The notes: generated by a model from the sequence alone, not told the origin. Positions 49,095 to 62,681 are shown, counted from the stretch's first letter. The stretch is DNA of 64,000 bases from Typha latifolia (GCA_019914945.1 CM034111.1:4836001-4900000), one strand, 5' to 3'. Numbers and translations: made by a program.

Positions 49095-52000
49095 TGAACT
49101 ATAATTACAAAGGTCTAAGCAAAGCTCAAGTAAGATAAACTTCATTTGGATTGGCTAAAAAATATAGCTTCTCAAGATCTCAAGAAGATTAATCTAGAAT
49201 AAGGAGACGAAAATGACAAATTGAATAAAGATTTCTCATTAAGCTCGAATTTTACTATTTATAACATAGCACAACATAAATAGTAGACATTCATTTCATC
49301 TTAGCATATAACACTAAAAGGAATTCACTTATATGCAGAGGTAATACATTTATGTTTATAGCCAGTGAACTTAGATGGTAACAATGACCCATATTATAAG
49401 ATTATTCCTAAATTCAAATCCCAGGGTCACCAATTTAACTGAGATAATATTATGTCTTCACTGCTCTAGAAAAAATATATTAATGCAAATATATAGGTGC
49501 CCAAGTTTTGGTGTTAAAAACATGCTCTATTACGAATGTACAACTTTAGTTACTTATGTATATAGTCAATGAACACTCTGCGTAGATTATTCAAGTATTT
49601 CAATAAAGTTATGATATTTGTGAAGAATCTAATGATAATTATATTATTTGAAAAGTCTTCAATAATAATTATGTAAAAGATCCCTATTGGAAATTATCAT
49701 AAGAATGGCTAGATCATATTTCCAAAATGGTCCTTGAGGTTCTTCTTAGTGAAGCTTTTGCTCATATGAAATAATATGTCACCTAACATAATTAAACAAG
49801 TCAAGCTCGAGCTAGCATAGCTATTATATATTTCAAGATTGACCTCATCATAGTGAGAGGCAATTGGTAGGTTGTAAGCCTCCCTTTTGGAGGCACTTTG
49901 CCTGAACTCCCTCGTCGAGAAATTAATCGATCTCACTTAGTAACTTCAACTTGGTTGGCAAACTTAGCTATAGACATTCTCCTCTCCTACTTGGTTGGTG
50001 GCGGGAGTAAAGATACAAGGCTTAGCTCTCTAAGGTCACACTGGCTTCAAAGTAGACCTATGCAAACAACTCGTTAGGCTAGATTCTGGTTAGGCCTAAT
50101 TCTAACCTTGATTATTTTAAAAAGGATAAAGCCCGACCTCACCCAATGTAGTTTTAATTATTTCTGACCTAAATTCGGCCCATTAGCATAGTAGAGAGCT
50201 CGAGTCTGACCCAATGACTCAACAAAGAGCTAATGAGATCAAATAAGCTTCACGAAACTCTATTATATCGAGTCGAGTCTATAAAAATGTCATCAAGTCC
50301 AAACTCAACTCGGAGTTCAATTGGGCTTACTTACACTTTTTAGCGCATCCTAGCCCATCGGATCAAAACTTAATTTTGTCTCAGTTAATGGTTAACTAAC
50401 GGTTAACTATAGAGAGGTCAAGTACTTAATTTGAAATACAAAAGGGCAAGTTAAAATCAGGTCAGACTACAACAGGAAAGTAAACTATAATTTCATATAT
50501 TTCAAAGAAGAAAGTGGCAACTATAATATTTAAAAAAAATTTAAATCAATTTATGTAATTAAAAAGAGAAAAAAAAAACCCTTTCCAACTAGGCCCTCTT
50601 GTGTTAGATGGTCCTCTTAATTTATTCCCTTTTTCAAAAGTGGGAATAAAGAAGAAATTGGAAGACCTAACAAAAGAAGTATATTTGACACAACAAATAA
50701 ATAGAAGAAAAACTACCTTCCACCCTCCACCACCCTCTCCCTCCCCCACTCCCACTTCCCATGCAAAGACAAGCAATTTGATAGTGAGGTTGATGGGTCA
50801 TGCTCTGAAAATAATTGTGAAGTTAGTTGCACAAACTTCACATCATTGTCATCCACAAAGTTCCCCCTCCTTTGGGACTTGCAAACTTGCAAGAGGAGAT
50901 GCAGTACTTGCTCCTTTGATACTTTTCACCTTGAGAAGTGTATAAATGTAACCTAGTGGAAGTGTGTGGAACCCACAACACTGGTTGGTTTCCAATGAGA
51001 TAATAAATTGTTGGTATGATGTAATCTAGTGGAACCCATATAGAGTGGTTTCCAAGACATGTTAGGGGGTTGATATTTAATTTTATTTATGTTTGAAGTT
51101 TCATAATTTAAATGTGAATTTTATATAAATTTTGAGTTGGAATATATATAATATTAATAATAGATTAATGGTAGAAAATTTCTGTTTCAAAGTTATATGC
51201 GGTTAAGTCCGAAGACGGTGCGACCTTTTAGATGAGCAGTTAAATAGCAAATGCTACTTCACTTCATTTAGCCTGAAGAGGTGTATCCTTCTATGTAAAA
51301 TGACTATATATTTCTATAAATATGATAAAAGTCTGTATAAGAATTCATTAAATCAATTTTAAAAGAAAGTACTGCACTATCCTCATTTGACGAAGCACTC
51401 GAACGGCAACTTCTTTTCATATGCAAAACAATCGTTGTATCTTAGTAGACCGATATTTACTATTTCAAAAGCAACCAGTAGATCTTTTGTGCACTTAATT
51501 TGCTACAGAGCTATTTATTAAGTCATATAGATAAAAGAATTTTTTTTGAATTATATTTATGTCAACCTCTCAAGGAATTAACATTTTTTTCTCTTTTAAA
51601 TGTGTGTTTATTATCGATTTATATATCAGATGTTTATTAATAATCAAAACAAACTCGTGAGAAGTCAAAGTTAAAACTAATTTATACATATTTTTCTGAA
51701 GCAATATAATAAAAAATTATAACTAATCATATTAATTAATCAAAAAAAAATATCGTGCATAAAATTTTCTCAAAGCAAAAAATTCATGTGCATAAACAAA
51801 GTTAAAATGGAGCTGTTTTTATTTAATTATATTTTATTTTAGCTAGCTTTTGATTAATTTAGTGTAGCATATTTTAGATAAGTTTAGATTAAAATAATTA
51901 CGAATCCCACTTGATATAAAAATAAATTTTAAAGATGATATAAAGACCCACCGAATAAATCAGGAAGAATACCACCGTCCATGCCAACTCTTCTTGAAAG

Positions 52001-52140
52001 AGAGTGATGGGAAGAGTGATAAAAAACAAACTAAGATTAAAAAATAAAACATACCAATAGTTACAAAAATTTGTCACCCTCCACTGCCAATTCTTTAATT
52101 TTTTTTGATAGAGAGTGATGGGAAGAGCAGTCGAAAACAA
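49095..52140. other. Spacer with retroelement debris and one GC-richer patch
   Basis: AT-rich. The section 50050-50350 has gcccgacctcaccc/cgagtctgaccc words of degenerate repeat type. The section 50600-50960 is less AT-rich and holds an open frame of 114 codons (+) without any recognised motif, followed by TATAAATG at 50939-50946. I could not assign a gene. Confidence 0.4.
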
Positions 52141-52169
52141 CAAAAATTAAAACATGGTATTTGAAACAC

Positions 52170-52540
52170 TTACTATCAAATACATGTGTCTCTTGCGTAG
52201 GTGAAGCTCGAATAGTTTTCACATAGTTTATTGGTCAATATTTCAAACCAATAATAATGTCGTATATAAGCAAAAATATATCTATATAACTAACCAATAA
52301 CAATATCGTACATAAGCTACAATCCATCTAGTTCAATTTTTATAAATAAATAAATAACTAAAATACAAATAATTCTTGCTAGCACCTCCACAAACTTGAA
52401 AATTATCCACTAATTTGAAAGTATTCTACTAGAAGATGGTGAGTGTAAAGCCTAATAAATATGCATCTCAATAGTTTAGAAGTAATATAATTATAATGAA
52501 GAATGCAGCATGTTACGTATATAGAATACATTCAAAATAT
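52170..52540 (-). mobile_element. Truncated LTR-like fragment, related to 56940-57330
   Basis: Direct, clearly alignable similarity to 56940-57330. Shared landmarks in order are ttttcaca/cg ... ttggtcaatatttcaa, ataagc ... ccatctag, ttgctagc, and ggtgagtgtaaagcctaata against ggtgagcataaagcccagca. The strand is set by the motif gctttatgctcacc, which in similar LTRs reads toward the 3' end. It looks like the 3' part of an old LTR. Confidence 0.6.
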
Positions 52541-52639
52541 TGCACTCATATAACATTCATATTACTTGCTCACCTAGAGCATCAAATTAATATAACATTG
52601 TAAGCTTACATACTCCCTTGTCTTTACTTTCTTACTTAG

Positions 52640-53097
52640 TGTAGTGTTGGGGGTGCTTCACCGCTTGTGGCCGGCGGGCGTTGGGCGTGAATGCTTGGGT
52701 TGGTGGCAGTGGTCGGTTGGCCAACTTCGGTGATTGAAGAGCTGGGCAAGAAGGAGGCCTAGTGGGGCCCTGAGGAGGGTGCGCAGTTCGGCACTGGTGA
52801 GGCCCACTAGTGGCCCTCATTGGGCCATCACGGCCCTCTCTCCACCTTCTTTGTCCTTCGCCGTGCCCGCTCGGCACCTTCGTGGTTACCCCCTCAACAG
52901 TTCCCCACTCTCGTCCACAATGATCTGGTAGGGGTAGGCCGTGAATGGGTGGATCCCCTTCGTGGGTGCTCTCAAGTGAAGGAAGGGGGAGGAAAAACCC
53001 TTTGGTCTTAGCTCAACTCAATCGGCCTCGGGTGGGAATGGACTCGGGTGAGCCCATCTAGCCAAATCCTAATTGGGTTGTGGCTAGCTCGTCGGGC
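52640..53097. mobile_element. GC-rich repeat segment left of solo LTR 1
   Basis: An abrupt change to GC-rich sequence with ggccggcg, gggcc and similar words. Its right end is interrupted by solo LTR 1 and resumes at 55896 as gcccaagccctttgtgggcc. It is therefore the older host sequence of that insertion, probably part of another LTR-type repeat. Open frames here show no protein similarity. Confidence 0.45.
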
Positions 53098-53102
53098 CTA
53101 AG

Positions 53103-55890
53103 TGTAACAACCCAATCCCCAAAAAAAAAAAAAATTCTTTACACGGGCACGACGTGGCCGGCCTCGTGCCCATGCATTAGGGCAGCGTGGGGGAGGAGCC
53201 ACGCACCCCCCTCGCGTCGCCGCAGCCACTGCCAACCCCCCACCCACCGCCTTCTCTCTCTCTTTAAATCTCTTTCTCTCTCTCTCTTCCCCACTGCTCA
53301 TCTAAAAGGCTAGCCTCGTGCCCTCCCCGCAGGCCAGGTCTGCACCTCCCTCCCCTCATCCCTTCTTCTTCTTCTTCTTCTTCTTCTTCTTCTTCTTCTT
53401 CTTCTTCTTCTTCTTCCTTTCTTTCTTTCTTTTTCTCTTCCCTCCTCGCCTTCCACTTCTTCTTTTTTTTCGCGCACGTCTTTGGGCTCGGCCTAGCACT
53501 CAGAGGCAAAGGCCGGGGCTTGGCCCAGCACTGTAGTAGTGTTTTATTTATTTATTTATTTATTTATTTGATGTTATTTATTTAGGTTTTTCCTTCTTAA
53601 TTAATGCAAATAGATTATTTAGACATTACTTATTTTAATAATAATATATTCTTCAATATGTTTAGTATTAATTGTAATTTGTATAATTAATGATTAATTA
53701 GGTATAAATATAAGTAATACTCATATTTATTTATTTATATCTCTATTAGATTAATATATAGATTTGTAAATTATAATTATCAAATTTATATACCAATATT
53801 TTTATGAGATACATTTTAAATAATTCTAATAATTTATTATACAATATTATTTTGTAACAAAAAAGATAATGACTACATAGTCCCTAATTAATCAAGATAT
53901 AATTTAATTATAATTAGGTTTTTATCTATATTTATATTTTATTTATAATTAAAAATCTAGCCAATTATAAAAATAAGTAGAAATTCTAAAATCTAATAAA
54001 TCATCATATTTTACTCGAACGGATTATATTGGGATAAACAACTAACTTTATATTACTTAAATATTTTCACATCCCGAACCCCTTATTTGAGACCTCGTGG
54101 ACTTTGCTAGCAATGAGTGTCACTCGGTTAACTGACGGGCATAACAGATGCGTGGTTTGTGTCTTCTGATCAGACTATGAGTAGTCTTATCCCTTAGACG
54201 CCTTTCTCAAATTAGGTTATATTATACATTTATGTACATGCATGTTTTGGCCTCCAACATGATTATATGATTTTATCTAGAGATGATTATAATCGAGCAT
54301 ATTTTATCATGCATTCGATTATGCTGATTTGAAATATGAGTACATTGGTGACATATATAGAGATGATTAGAGATGATTCTACTGTTATGATTGTTTACCG
54401 AGTTGATTTGTAGCATGGGTATGCATGTAATAGATTAGCATGAGTATGCATGTGTTGACGATACAGTTGGAGACTACATTGCATCATTTTCTCTTGATTC
54501 CTATTCCACCTAAATTCTTGTTATGCATTGACTTGTTATCGTACTAGATATATGCATATGATCTGTCATTTAGAAGGAAAGCATGAAATGTGATCGATAG
54601 GATAGTTGATAGAAAGCGTGAGGATACCCGAGTGGGTGCGAGGGTTAGGACACGCTTGGTGGATGATTGATCGCTCGACATGGTCGCGATCTTATTGGCC
54701 TTACGTCCGAGGTCATTAGTCTGTGTGCGCAGTAGACATTCGGACACATGCCGTTCGCTAGGGCATATGTGGCGAGTTATCCTCACGAGATTTCTATCAG
54801 CTAGAAGGGTGCTCGGTTTGGATGGATGTTGATACCCTTAGCGGATGGCAGGATATGATTATATTTGAGATACTCCTTGCGGATGGCAGAGTATGCTCTG
54901 AGCCTTCGGGCATGATGTTGAGACTTAGTACCGGGTGTTGATTATGCACAGTAGTCTAGTATGATGATGACATATAGAGATGACATTGATGATTGAGATG
55001 TTGAGAAATGCATATAATTTTATTATCATCTGATTACATGATTATCGAGTGGTCAATATATATCATATATGGTTGCATTTGATATCATAGCATGGTCATG
55101 GTCGGCATGCATCATGTGTCATATTTGATAGAGAGTTATGATGATCATATGATATGGAGATTTGTTTATTCATTGTCGAGGATTGTATACTTTTATCAGT
55201 ATGACATATTATCTACTTTTTATTTATGTATTATTGAGGATACATTCATATACTCATTCATGACATGATGTTGCTTTCTGATTCGTATTATCCAGTACAT
55301 GATTTACTCTCTACTTGGCATCACTGATTCGGGGTAATGTCTATTCACTAAGCCTTTTACTTATGACTCTCTTTATTTCTTTTCTAACCCCCTCAGATAT
55401 GTGGTATGTGATAGCAACTTGAGAAGATATTTTAGAGCAATGATGAGGTGAGCTATAGACGCGAGATAGTATAGATGATAGTTTATATAGAAATTGAGTT
55501 GTACTAGTATTTGATATTTGTACTCTTTTGTATTAGACGATGATTTGTATAATACAGGTCGAATCATAGTGTACACTTGTATTAGTTATTTTAGTTGTAT
55601 CTTGATGGTTTGTTGTGGCCTGTGTGGGTCCTGCCAGATTATGTAGCGGTTTAGTGTATATTATTGTGGACTTTGATATTCATATGTTAACATGTTTATT
55701 CAGTTAAGAGTATGATTTATTTGGTGATGGATTATGTGATCATGGATAGGTTAGTAGGTTTTATTTGATGATGTTATGATTATATATGTACAGGAGAGTA
55801 TCTATGCGTGACGGGCCTCGCCCGATCTGTCGCGTGCGCCGCGCGTGCCGTGTGGGCGTGCACGTGCCCGTGCCGGGCGGGGGCGTTATA
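53103..55890. mobile_element. Solo LTR 1 (2788 bp), TSD CTAAG
   Basis: It starts TGTAACAACCC and ends GGGCGTTATA (a decayed form of GTTACA). It is flanked by the exact 5-bp direct repeat CTAAG at 53098-53102 and 55891-55895. From end to end it parallels the unit at 59475-62676: a GC-rich start with ggccggcctcgtgcc, pyrimidine microsatellites, ggcccagcactgta, an AT-rich middle, tactcgaacg, gtgaggatac, cattcggacacatgcc, ggcatgcatcatgtgtcata, ttcggggtaa, and the GC-rich end gtgacgggcct. No gag or pol coding exists and no primer-binding site follows the right end. It is best explained as one LTR left after LTR-LTR recombination. Confidence 0.8.
53363..53414. repeat. (CTT)n microsatellite inside solo LTR 1
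   Basis: About 17 CTT/TTC triplets on the + strand, followed by (TTTC)n. It gives long Glu- or Phe-rich artefact frames on the two strands. Confidence 0.9.
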
Positions 55891-55895
55891 CTAAG

Positions 55896-56928
55896 CCCAA
55901 GCCCTTTGTGGGCCTTTTTATTTTATCTTTATTTTATTTTATTTTTATTTCTTTTGAATATCAAAATATAGTTTTTTGACCTAGTATTTTACCATAGAGC
56001 TCTCTAGAACCAGCACCCACCTTGTAGCAATAGGGATTAGTGTGACACAGCTTATCGCTAGGGAATTTTAGCGAGTTCAGGCAAGTGGACTATCAACCCA
56101 TGTTTGTTATTCACTTGATGTGATTTGATATGTTAGAATCTAAATAACTGTCTATGACATGATAAATTGAATACCATAATGATACATGCTTGTTTTAACA
56201 TGTTGCCCGTCATAATTGTTATTATTTGATTATTATGCATTAGCATGCTTAGACATGATAACACATGCGATTCTATGATGTTAGTGCTATTTCATTTGGC
56301 TTATTCATGTCTTGTAATATTATGCCAGTAGCACATATGCATTGTTATAAAGTAAGTGATCTTTACATCTTGATAGTACCCGACACCTCCCCAGCTAGGG
56401 TTAGGGACGGGGATACATATAATTATATAGTAGGTTCCATGCCTGAGGTCTTAGTTTGTGGATTCTAAATAATTAGGTAATTGTTTCGTCATGCGATGAG
56501 CGATTTACTATCGATTATTGACTGGTCATACTATTGGTCGAGTGATGGGCAAACATATCAACTACTAGGATCTACCCTCCTTTGTGGGCATTTATGTTTG
56601 TGGAGTATGGATGGTGGCCCGTGGAATGCATGGTGAGGTGCTAACCAAATACATGCATGATTCATTTTACTATTATTATGATGATTAGTTGTGTAGATGT
56701 TCATGCATTCTCCATATTGGGGTATTGTTATCTATGATATTTGACTAGTGATAGTGCCACTTGCTGAGCGTTAGGCTCATTTATAGTTGATATATAATGC
56801 AGATAGATTGGTACTTTGGTGGGAGCTCGGTAGTAGTTTACCTAGTAGGGCGTTAGGCCTCTTTCTTTTCACATTCTTTTTGTACTATTTTGTGAAGGGT
56901 CTTATATTGACCCCTTGTTGTAACACCC
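55896..56928 (+). mobile_element. Older LTR-like repeat, + arm of an inverted pair
   Basis: It resumes the host sequence interrupted by solo LTR 1. Landmarks such as cttagtttgtgga, tcgtcatgcgatgagcgatt, tttactatcgat, aggatctaccctcctttg and gccacttgctgagcgttagg recur, reverse complemented and in the same order, in 57240-57955. The + arm is shorter between shared landmarks, so it carries deletions relative to the other arm. No coding sequence. Confidence 0.6.
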
Positions 56929-59469
56929 GTCACTAAATATACGTGCCTTTCACATGGGTAGAACCTACGTGATTTTCACGTGACCTGTTGGTCAATATTT
57001 CAATACAATATACACGAGAAAACTCCAATAAATTTATAAATAACACAAACGAAAGAAGTTCATAACACTAAATACCACAACAAAACCTAAAATATATATT
57101 CATAAATAGATCCTAATGTCGGGGCTATAAGCCATCTAGCTTATTTTGCAAGAATAACTAAATAACAGAATTATAAGCATATCTTTGCTAGCTCCTTCAT
57201 AGACTCGGGGTCATCTATAAATCTAAAAATATTTTTATCAAATGGTGGTGAGCATAAAGCCCAGCAAGTATCTACTTCTGCAGTCGATAAGTAGTGTAAA
57301 TAAGGATGCAACGGTAAGTATATATGAATATGCTCCTCATGATTACAATTAAGGTATTAGTATCACATATTCAACATGTTCATCTAATGTGCACATGCAT
57401 TAGCAACCAATAATATAACATGCATTAATTTGGATTATTAGGTCCTCAAACTTGAACTCTACCCATAGGTCATGTCAACACTACACCATAGATATGCATC
57501 GCCTTAGACTATCAAGTCTGTAACTTAGGTTCATGTAGAGCTATGCATGTATACCACATCAATACTCACACCTGACCACACAAATACTACTAAGGGAGGG
57601 TAGACCCTAGAGGTAAAATCGCTAACCCATTACTCAGCGAATAGCATAACTGATTATCCACAACCGTAGACTAAGGATCTTAGTCATAAGCCCATCACAT
57701 GAGTCAATATTGTGCCGATACTACCCCTTGAGCCTTTGTTTCTACAACAATACACCATTGTGCGGAAAATTATGAGTCGTCGCTCACAAACGCCCTTACC
57801 CTACGTCATCTAGTACCGCTAGGTCTACGTCATCCTACTCTTTTCTATCTTAAATATCCTAAATGGTATAATTCTCGTCGATCGATAGTAAATCACCCAT
57901 TGCCCGATGAAACGATTGCTTGATTGTTTGTGATTAACAAACTAAGAAATCAAGCGTGGGCTCTAATATATAAGTATAATAATATCCCCCACTCCTAACC
58001 TTAGATGAGGAGGTGTCGAGTACCATCGAGACGTAGAAGTCACTCCCTTTGTAATCGTGTACGTGTACAAGTGACATAATATTACATAGCATAATAAGCA
58101 TAATAGAAGACACATCATTATCATGTATTATGTGTTATCCTACATAATAATGCCAATAGATATGCATAGTATCATGATACATGTAATTATGCCAAACCGT
58201 AGGTAAAGCTAGCAGAGACTACTTACATTAATAATAATAATTAATAAATCTATATACATGCATGATATGGATGCGATGATGTCATAAGGTAAAATATTGT
58301 GTTCTCTACATTACTCAGATTATATAGAAGTTTCACTTGTCTGATATCACTTTTCAGATAACTGATTGTAATTGTGCCATGAGGTCATCCTCGCACGGTA
58401 AGGATTCCACCTCCATAATAAAAGTAATATACATAAGTACCAGCCGACACAAATTAACTAGTTAAATAATTCACGGATAACCATTGAAGGTTTATGAGTA
58501 TGTCCACCTAAAGATTCTTACATTTGTTAATAAGGTAGAGTTAGTATATTAATTACAACGATCTGACACACTAATAAGAGTTATTAATATCATTATCGCC
58601 ATAATTACCATTGCACTAATTACTGTCAATTCAAGGTAAATAAAAATATACCACATTTAATTAACTTACTTTATCGGATATTAAAGCATGTTTAATATAT
58701 TTCCAAACTTCCATTGGAGCTAAATCTCTTTTGAAAGCAATTAATAGTGGTACTTTTCTACCACTGCCTCATCTATTAACATTGATTTATGATAATTATT
58801 ATGGCTAACTATATTGTCCTTTAAAGACAATTAATAATGGAGGCTCAAGCTTGCCAATGATAATTAAATAAAAAGACTAAAGCAAATTAAAACACATTAG
58901 CGAGCAATTAAGCTACTTGGGCCTACTTAAGGCCCAAAGACCCCAACACACACCAAGAAAGTCACTTGGGTTGGGCCATAACCCAACCCACAACAATATG
59001 GGTTGGGCCGCAGCCCAACCCACAACACCACCATGGGTTGGGTTGCACCCAGCCCAAACCAACTTGGGTTGGGCTGACCACAACCCAACCCACCAGACTA
59101 GGGGATGGATTGACACAGCCCAAGCCCGAGATGGGTCAAGCCATACCCAGCCCAACACCACCCAACAAGGGAATGGACTACACCCAGCCCAAGCCCAAGA
59201 TGGGCTAGGCCACTCTCGACCCATCACCACCACACAAACAACTCTCTTCCCTCGACCAGAGACCGAGAGATAGGTAGGCAATGCTGTTGGAGAACACCGC
59301 TGCCGGCAGTCGAGGCCAATACATTGGCTGGCACCAATGGCTGATAGAGCACACAAAGTGCAAACCCAACTAGAGGTAAGCATAGGCCCACTACGATAGT
59401 GGAGCTCGACGGTAGGGAGGGGAAGATGCTGTCGACGATCCAAGCCACCAACGGTGCTAGTCGACCACC
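56929..59469 (-). mobile_element. Older LTR-like repeat, - arm of an inverted pair
   Basis: It begins TGTAACACCC, the reverse complement of a GGGTGTTACA-type LTR end, and reads as an LTR on the minus strand (cttgctgggctttatgctca at 57249-57268). It is similar to 52170-52540 in direct orientation and to 55896-56928 in inverted orientation. The right portion (58917-59215) is a GC-rich array of cccaaccca/tgggttgggc words. It is interrupted at 59470-59474 by solo LTR 2. No coding sequence was found. Confidence 0.55.
58966..59215. repeat. Degenerate tandem array of TGGGTTGGGC/GCCCAACCCA words
   Basis: The words gggttgggcc, gcagcccaacccacaac, cagcccaagcccgagatggg and related forms alternate every 20-35 bp. 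Many are self-complementary in pairs, so single strands could form hairpins. Confidence 0.7.
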
Positions 59470-59474
59470 TAGAA

Positions 59475-59698
59475 TGTAACAATCCAACCTTAAAAAAAAT
59501 TGCATGGCATGACATGGCCGGCCATAGTGTGGTTGGCCTCGTGCCATGCAGTGGCAGGAGGGGAGCGCGCCACGCGCCCCAAGCGCCGACCCGGCCAACT
59601 TGGCCAGGCCAGCTGGCGCGATGGGCCCCGTCGTCACTGCCACAGTCTCCCTTCCCACCGCCTCTCTTTCTCCCTGTATATATATATATACACACACA

Positions 59699-59729
<31 letters not shown>

Positions 59730-59830
59730 CTCTCTCTCTCTCTCTCTCTCGTTGAGGTCGGCCTATTGCCGCTGCCGCCGTCCTTAGAAACCTCCGCGAG
59801 CGCTAGTGAGCTCTTTCTCCTTCTCTCTCT

Positions 59831-59877
<47 letters not shown>

Positions 59878-62676
59878 TCCTTAGCTTAGGTTCGCCAGAA
59901 CCGAGCCGCCGGCGAGAAGCCGACCGCTGGCTGGCTAGCAGCAGCCGATGCCCTCCCCACCAGCCCGGGTCCGCGCCCTCCTTCCTTCTCCTGCTCTTCT
60001 TCTTCTTCTTTATTATTTCTTTCTTTCTCTTCTTCTTCCTTATTCTTTCTTTCTTTCTCTTCTTCTTCGTTTCTTCTTCTTCTCCATTCTTGGTCCCTCC
60101 TCCTCTTGCTGCAATTGTGCTGGGCCGAGCCCAGCACTGTATCAAAGAGGACTATTGTTTTTATATATATGTATAATTATTTTCTAATGTTAGGTAACAT
60201 AGTCTATTTAGGTAATTAATTATTTTGATAAATTATACTCACTAATATAATTTTACCAAGTATTTTAGTATAATAATTTATTAATTAAGTATAAATATTG
60301 CCTATAAATTTATTTATAGTTTAGTTATTATTTATTAGTTAATATATGTAGTCTTATTGATAATAATCTTATATTTATATTTAATTTATATTTTATATGC
60401 CTATTTTTAGTATATTAGTATTGTCTAATAGTTTGTATAAAATGGAATACTAGACTTGCATATTATTTTTGTATAATAGGATAATGATTATTTTATGTAT
60501 AATTTAGGATTAGTTAAATAAGAGTAAGTATTAAAAAATAATTATTAATATTATTATTTTATAATTATATTTTTATTAAATTATATATATATATAGTCGT
60601 CTTGGTTATTTACAAAAAGGAGATAAATTATTATATACTTATATTCTATAATTAGCAAATTAGGATTTTATTAAATAAATATAAATAACATATTAATATT
60701 GTCACAATTAAGTTTATCCTATAAATCTAATCAATGTTAAACCTAATAAAATATTATATTTTACTCGAACGAATTATAATCAGATAAACAACTAACTTTA
60801 TGTTATTTAAATATTTTCAGACTCTGAACCCCCTTCTTCGAGACACCAGGGATCTCACCAGCGACGAGTGGCGGTTGATTGATGGACTTGAGAGATACGT
60901 GTGTTGAGTCTTCTGATAAGAAGTGAGTAGTCTTATCCCCTAGATGCTTTTCTTAAATTATGATTTATTATATATTATGTACATGCATGTTTTGGCCTCC
61001 ACTATGATTATATGACTTTATCTATAGATAATTTCAGTCGAACATATTTTATCATGCATTTGATTATGTTGATCTTGGATATGAGTATGATGATGATAAA
61101 TAGAGATGATGAGAGGTGATTATACTGTTATAAGGTTATGTCCAGTTGATCTGTAGCATGAGTATGCATATAATAGATTAGCATGAGTATGCATGTAATA
61201 AATTAGCATGAGTATGCATGTGTTGATTACATAGTTGGAGATTACATTGCATCATTTTTCTCTTGATTTCTGTTCCACCTAAATTCCTGTTATACAGTAA
61301 CTTGTTATCGTACTAGATATATGCATATAATATGTCATTTAGAACGAAAGCATAAATGTGATTGATAGGATAGTTGATAGAAAGCGTGAGGATACTCGAG
61401 TGAGCGTGAGGGTTAGGGCATGCTTGGAGATGATTGATTGCTCGACATAGTCGCGATCCTGTTGGTTTTACGTCTGAGGTCATTAGTCTGTGTGTGCAGT
61501 AGACATTCAGACACATGCCATTCGCTAGGGCATATGTGGTGAGTTATCCTCACGAGGTTTCTATCAGCTAGGAGGGTGCCCGGCCTGGATGATGTTGATA
61601 CCCTTGTGGGTGGCGGGGTATGGTTATATTTGAGATACTCTTGCGGGTGGCGGAGTATGCTCTGAACCTTCGGACATGATGTTGAGACTAGGTACCAGAT
61701 GTTGACTATGCACAATGGTCTAGTATGATGATATTGTACCGAGATGTCGGTGATGATTGTGATGTTGAGAAATGCATATGATTTCATTATCATCTAGTTA
61801 CCTGATTATCAAGTGATCAATATACATCATATATGGTTGCATTTGATATCATAGCATGGTCATGGTCGGCATGCATCATGTGTCATATTTGAGAAAGAGT
61901 TGTGATGATAGTATGACATGGAGATCTATTTACTCATTGTCGATGATTATATACTTTTATCAGTTATGTCATATTATCTACTTTTTTATTTATATATTAT
62001 TGATGATATATTCATATACTTATTCATGACATAATGCTTTTGCTGATTCATATTATCCGATACATGATTTACTCTCTATTTGGCATCACCGATTCGGGGT
62101 AAGGTCTATTCACTGAGCCTTTTGCTCATGACTCTCTTTATTTCTTTCTTTTTAACCCCTACATATATTATGGTATGTGATAACGCCTTGAGATATCCTA
62201 ATGAGATATTTTGGAGCAAAGATGAGGTGAACTATAGATGCGAGACGATATAGATGATAGTTTATATAGAAATTGAGTTGTACCAATATTTGATATTTAT
62301 ACTCTTTTGTATTAGACGATGATTTGTATAATATAGGTCGAATCATGGCGTACTCTTGTATTAGTTATTTTAGTTGTATCTTGATGGTTTGTTGTGGCCT
62401 ATGTGGCTCTTGCTAGATTATGTAGTGGTCTAGTGTATATTATTATGAATTTGAATATTCATATGTTAACAGGTTTATTTGGCTAATAGTATGATTATTT
62501 GGTGATGGATTATATGATCATGGATAGGTTAGTTGGTATTATTTGATGATGTCATGATTATATGTGCATAGGAGAGCATCTGTGTGTGACGGGCCTTGCC
62601 CGACTTGTCGCATGCGCTGCGCGTGTCGTGTGGGTACGTGGGCGTGCATGTGCCTGTGCCAAGCGAGGGCGTTACA
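59475..62676. mobile_element. Solo LTR 2 (3202 bp), TSD TAGAA
   Basis: It begins TGTAACAATCC and ends GAGGGCGTTACA, giving perfect TGTAAC/GTTACA ends. It is flanked by the exact 5-bp repeat TAGAA at 59470-59474 and 62677-62681. It matches solo LTR 1 throughout, in the same orientation, and contains microsatellites (TA)n, (CT)n and (CTT)n in its first 650 bp. Its perfect ends contrast with the decayed right end of LTR 1. There is no coding capacity beyond repeat-driven frames. Confidence 0.82.
59677..59750. repeat. Compound (TA)n/(CA)n/(CT)n microsatellite in solo LTR 2
   Basis: (TA)n interrupted by cacacaca and followed by about 10 CT units. A second (CT)n lies at 59833-59873 and a CTT-rich tract at 59995-60080. 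Confidence 0.85.
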
Positions 62677-62681
62677 TAGAA

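Noticed and set aside
50816..50842. 9-bp perfect hairpin (TGTGAAGTT / AACTTCACA)
   Set aside because: Too short for a miRNA precursor and expected by chance in this length of sequence.
53264..53536. Glu-rich and Phe-rich frames on opposite strands
   Set aside because: Pure products of the (CTT)n microsatellite.
58913..60145. A 410-codon minus-strand open frame
   Set aside because: It crosses the boundary of solo LTR 2 and is driven by CT/CTT/TA microsatellites and tgggttgggc repeats; no domain is visible.
53103..62676. A single complete LTR retrotransposon with 3-kb LTRs and a 3.6-kb non-coding interior (LARD-like)
   Set aside because: Each unit has its own exact 5-bp target duplication, and the sequence after the left unit shows no primer-binding site; the interior is older repeat DNA.
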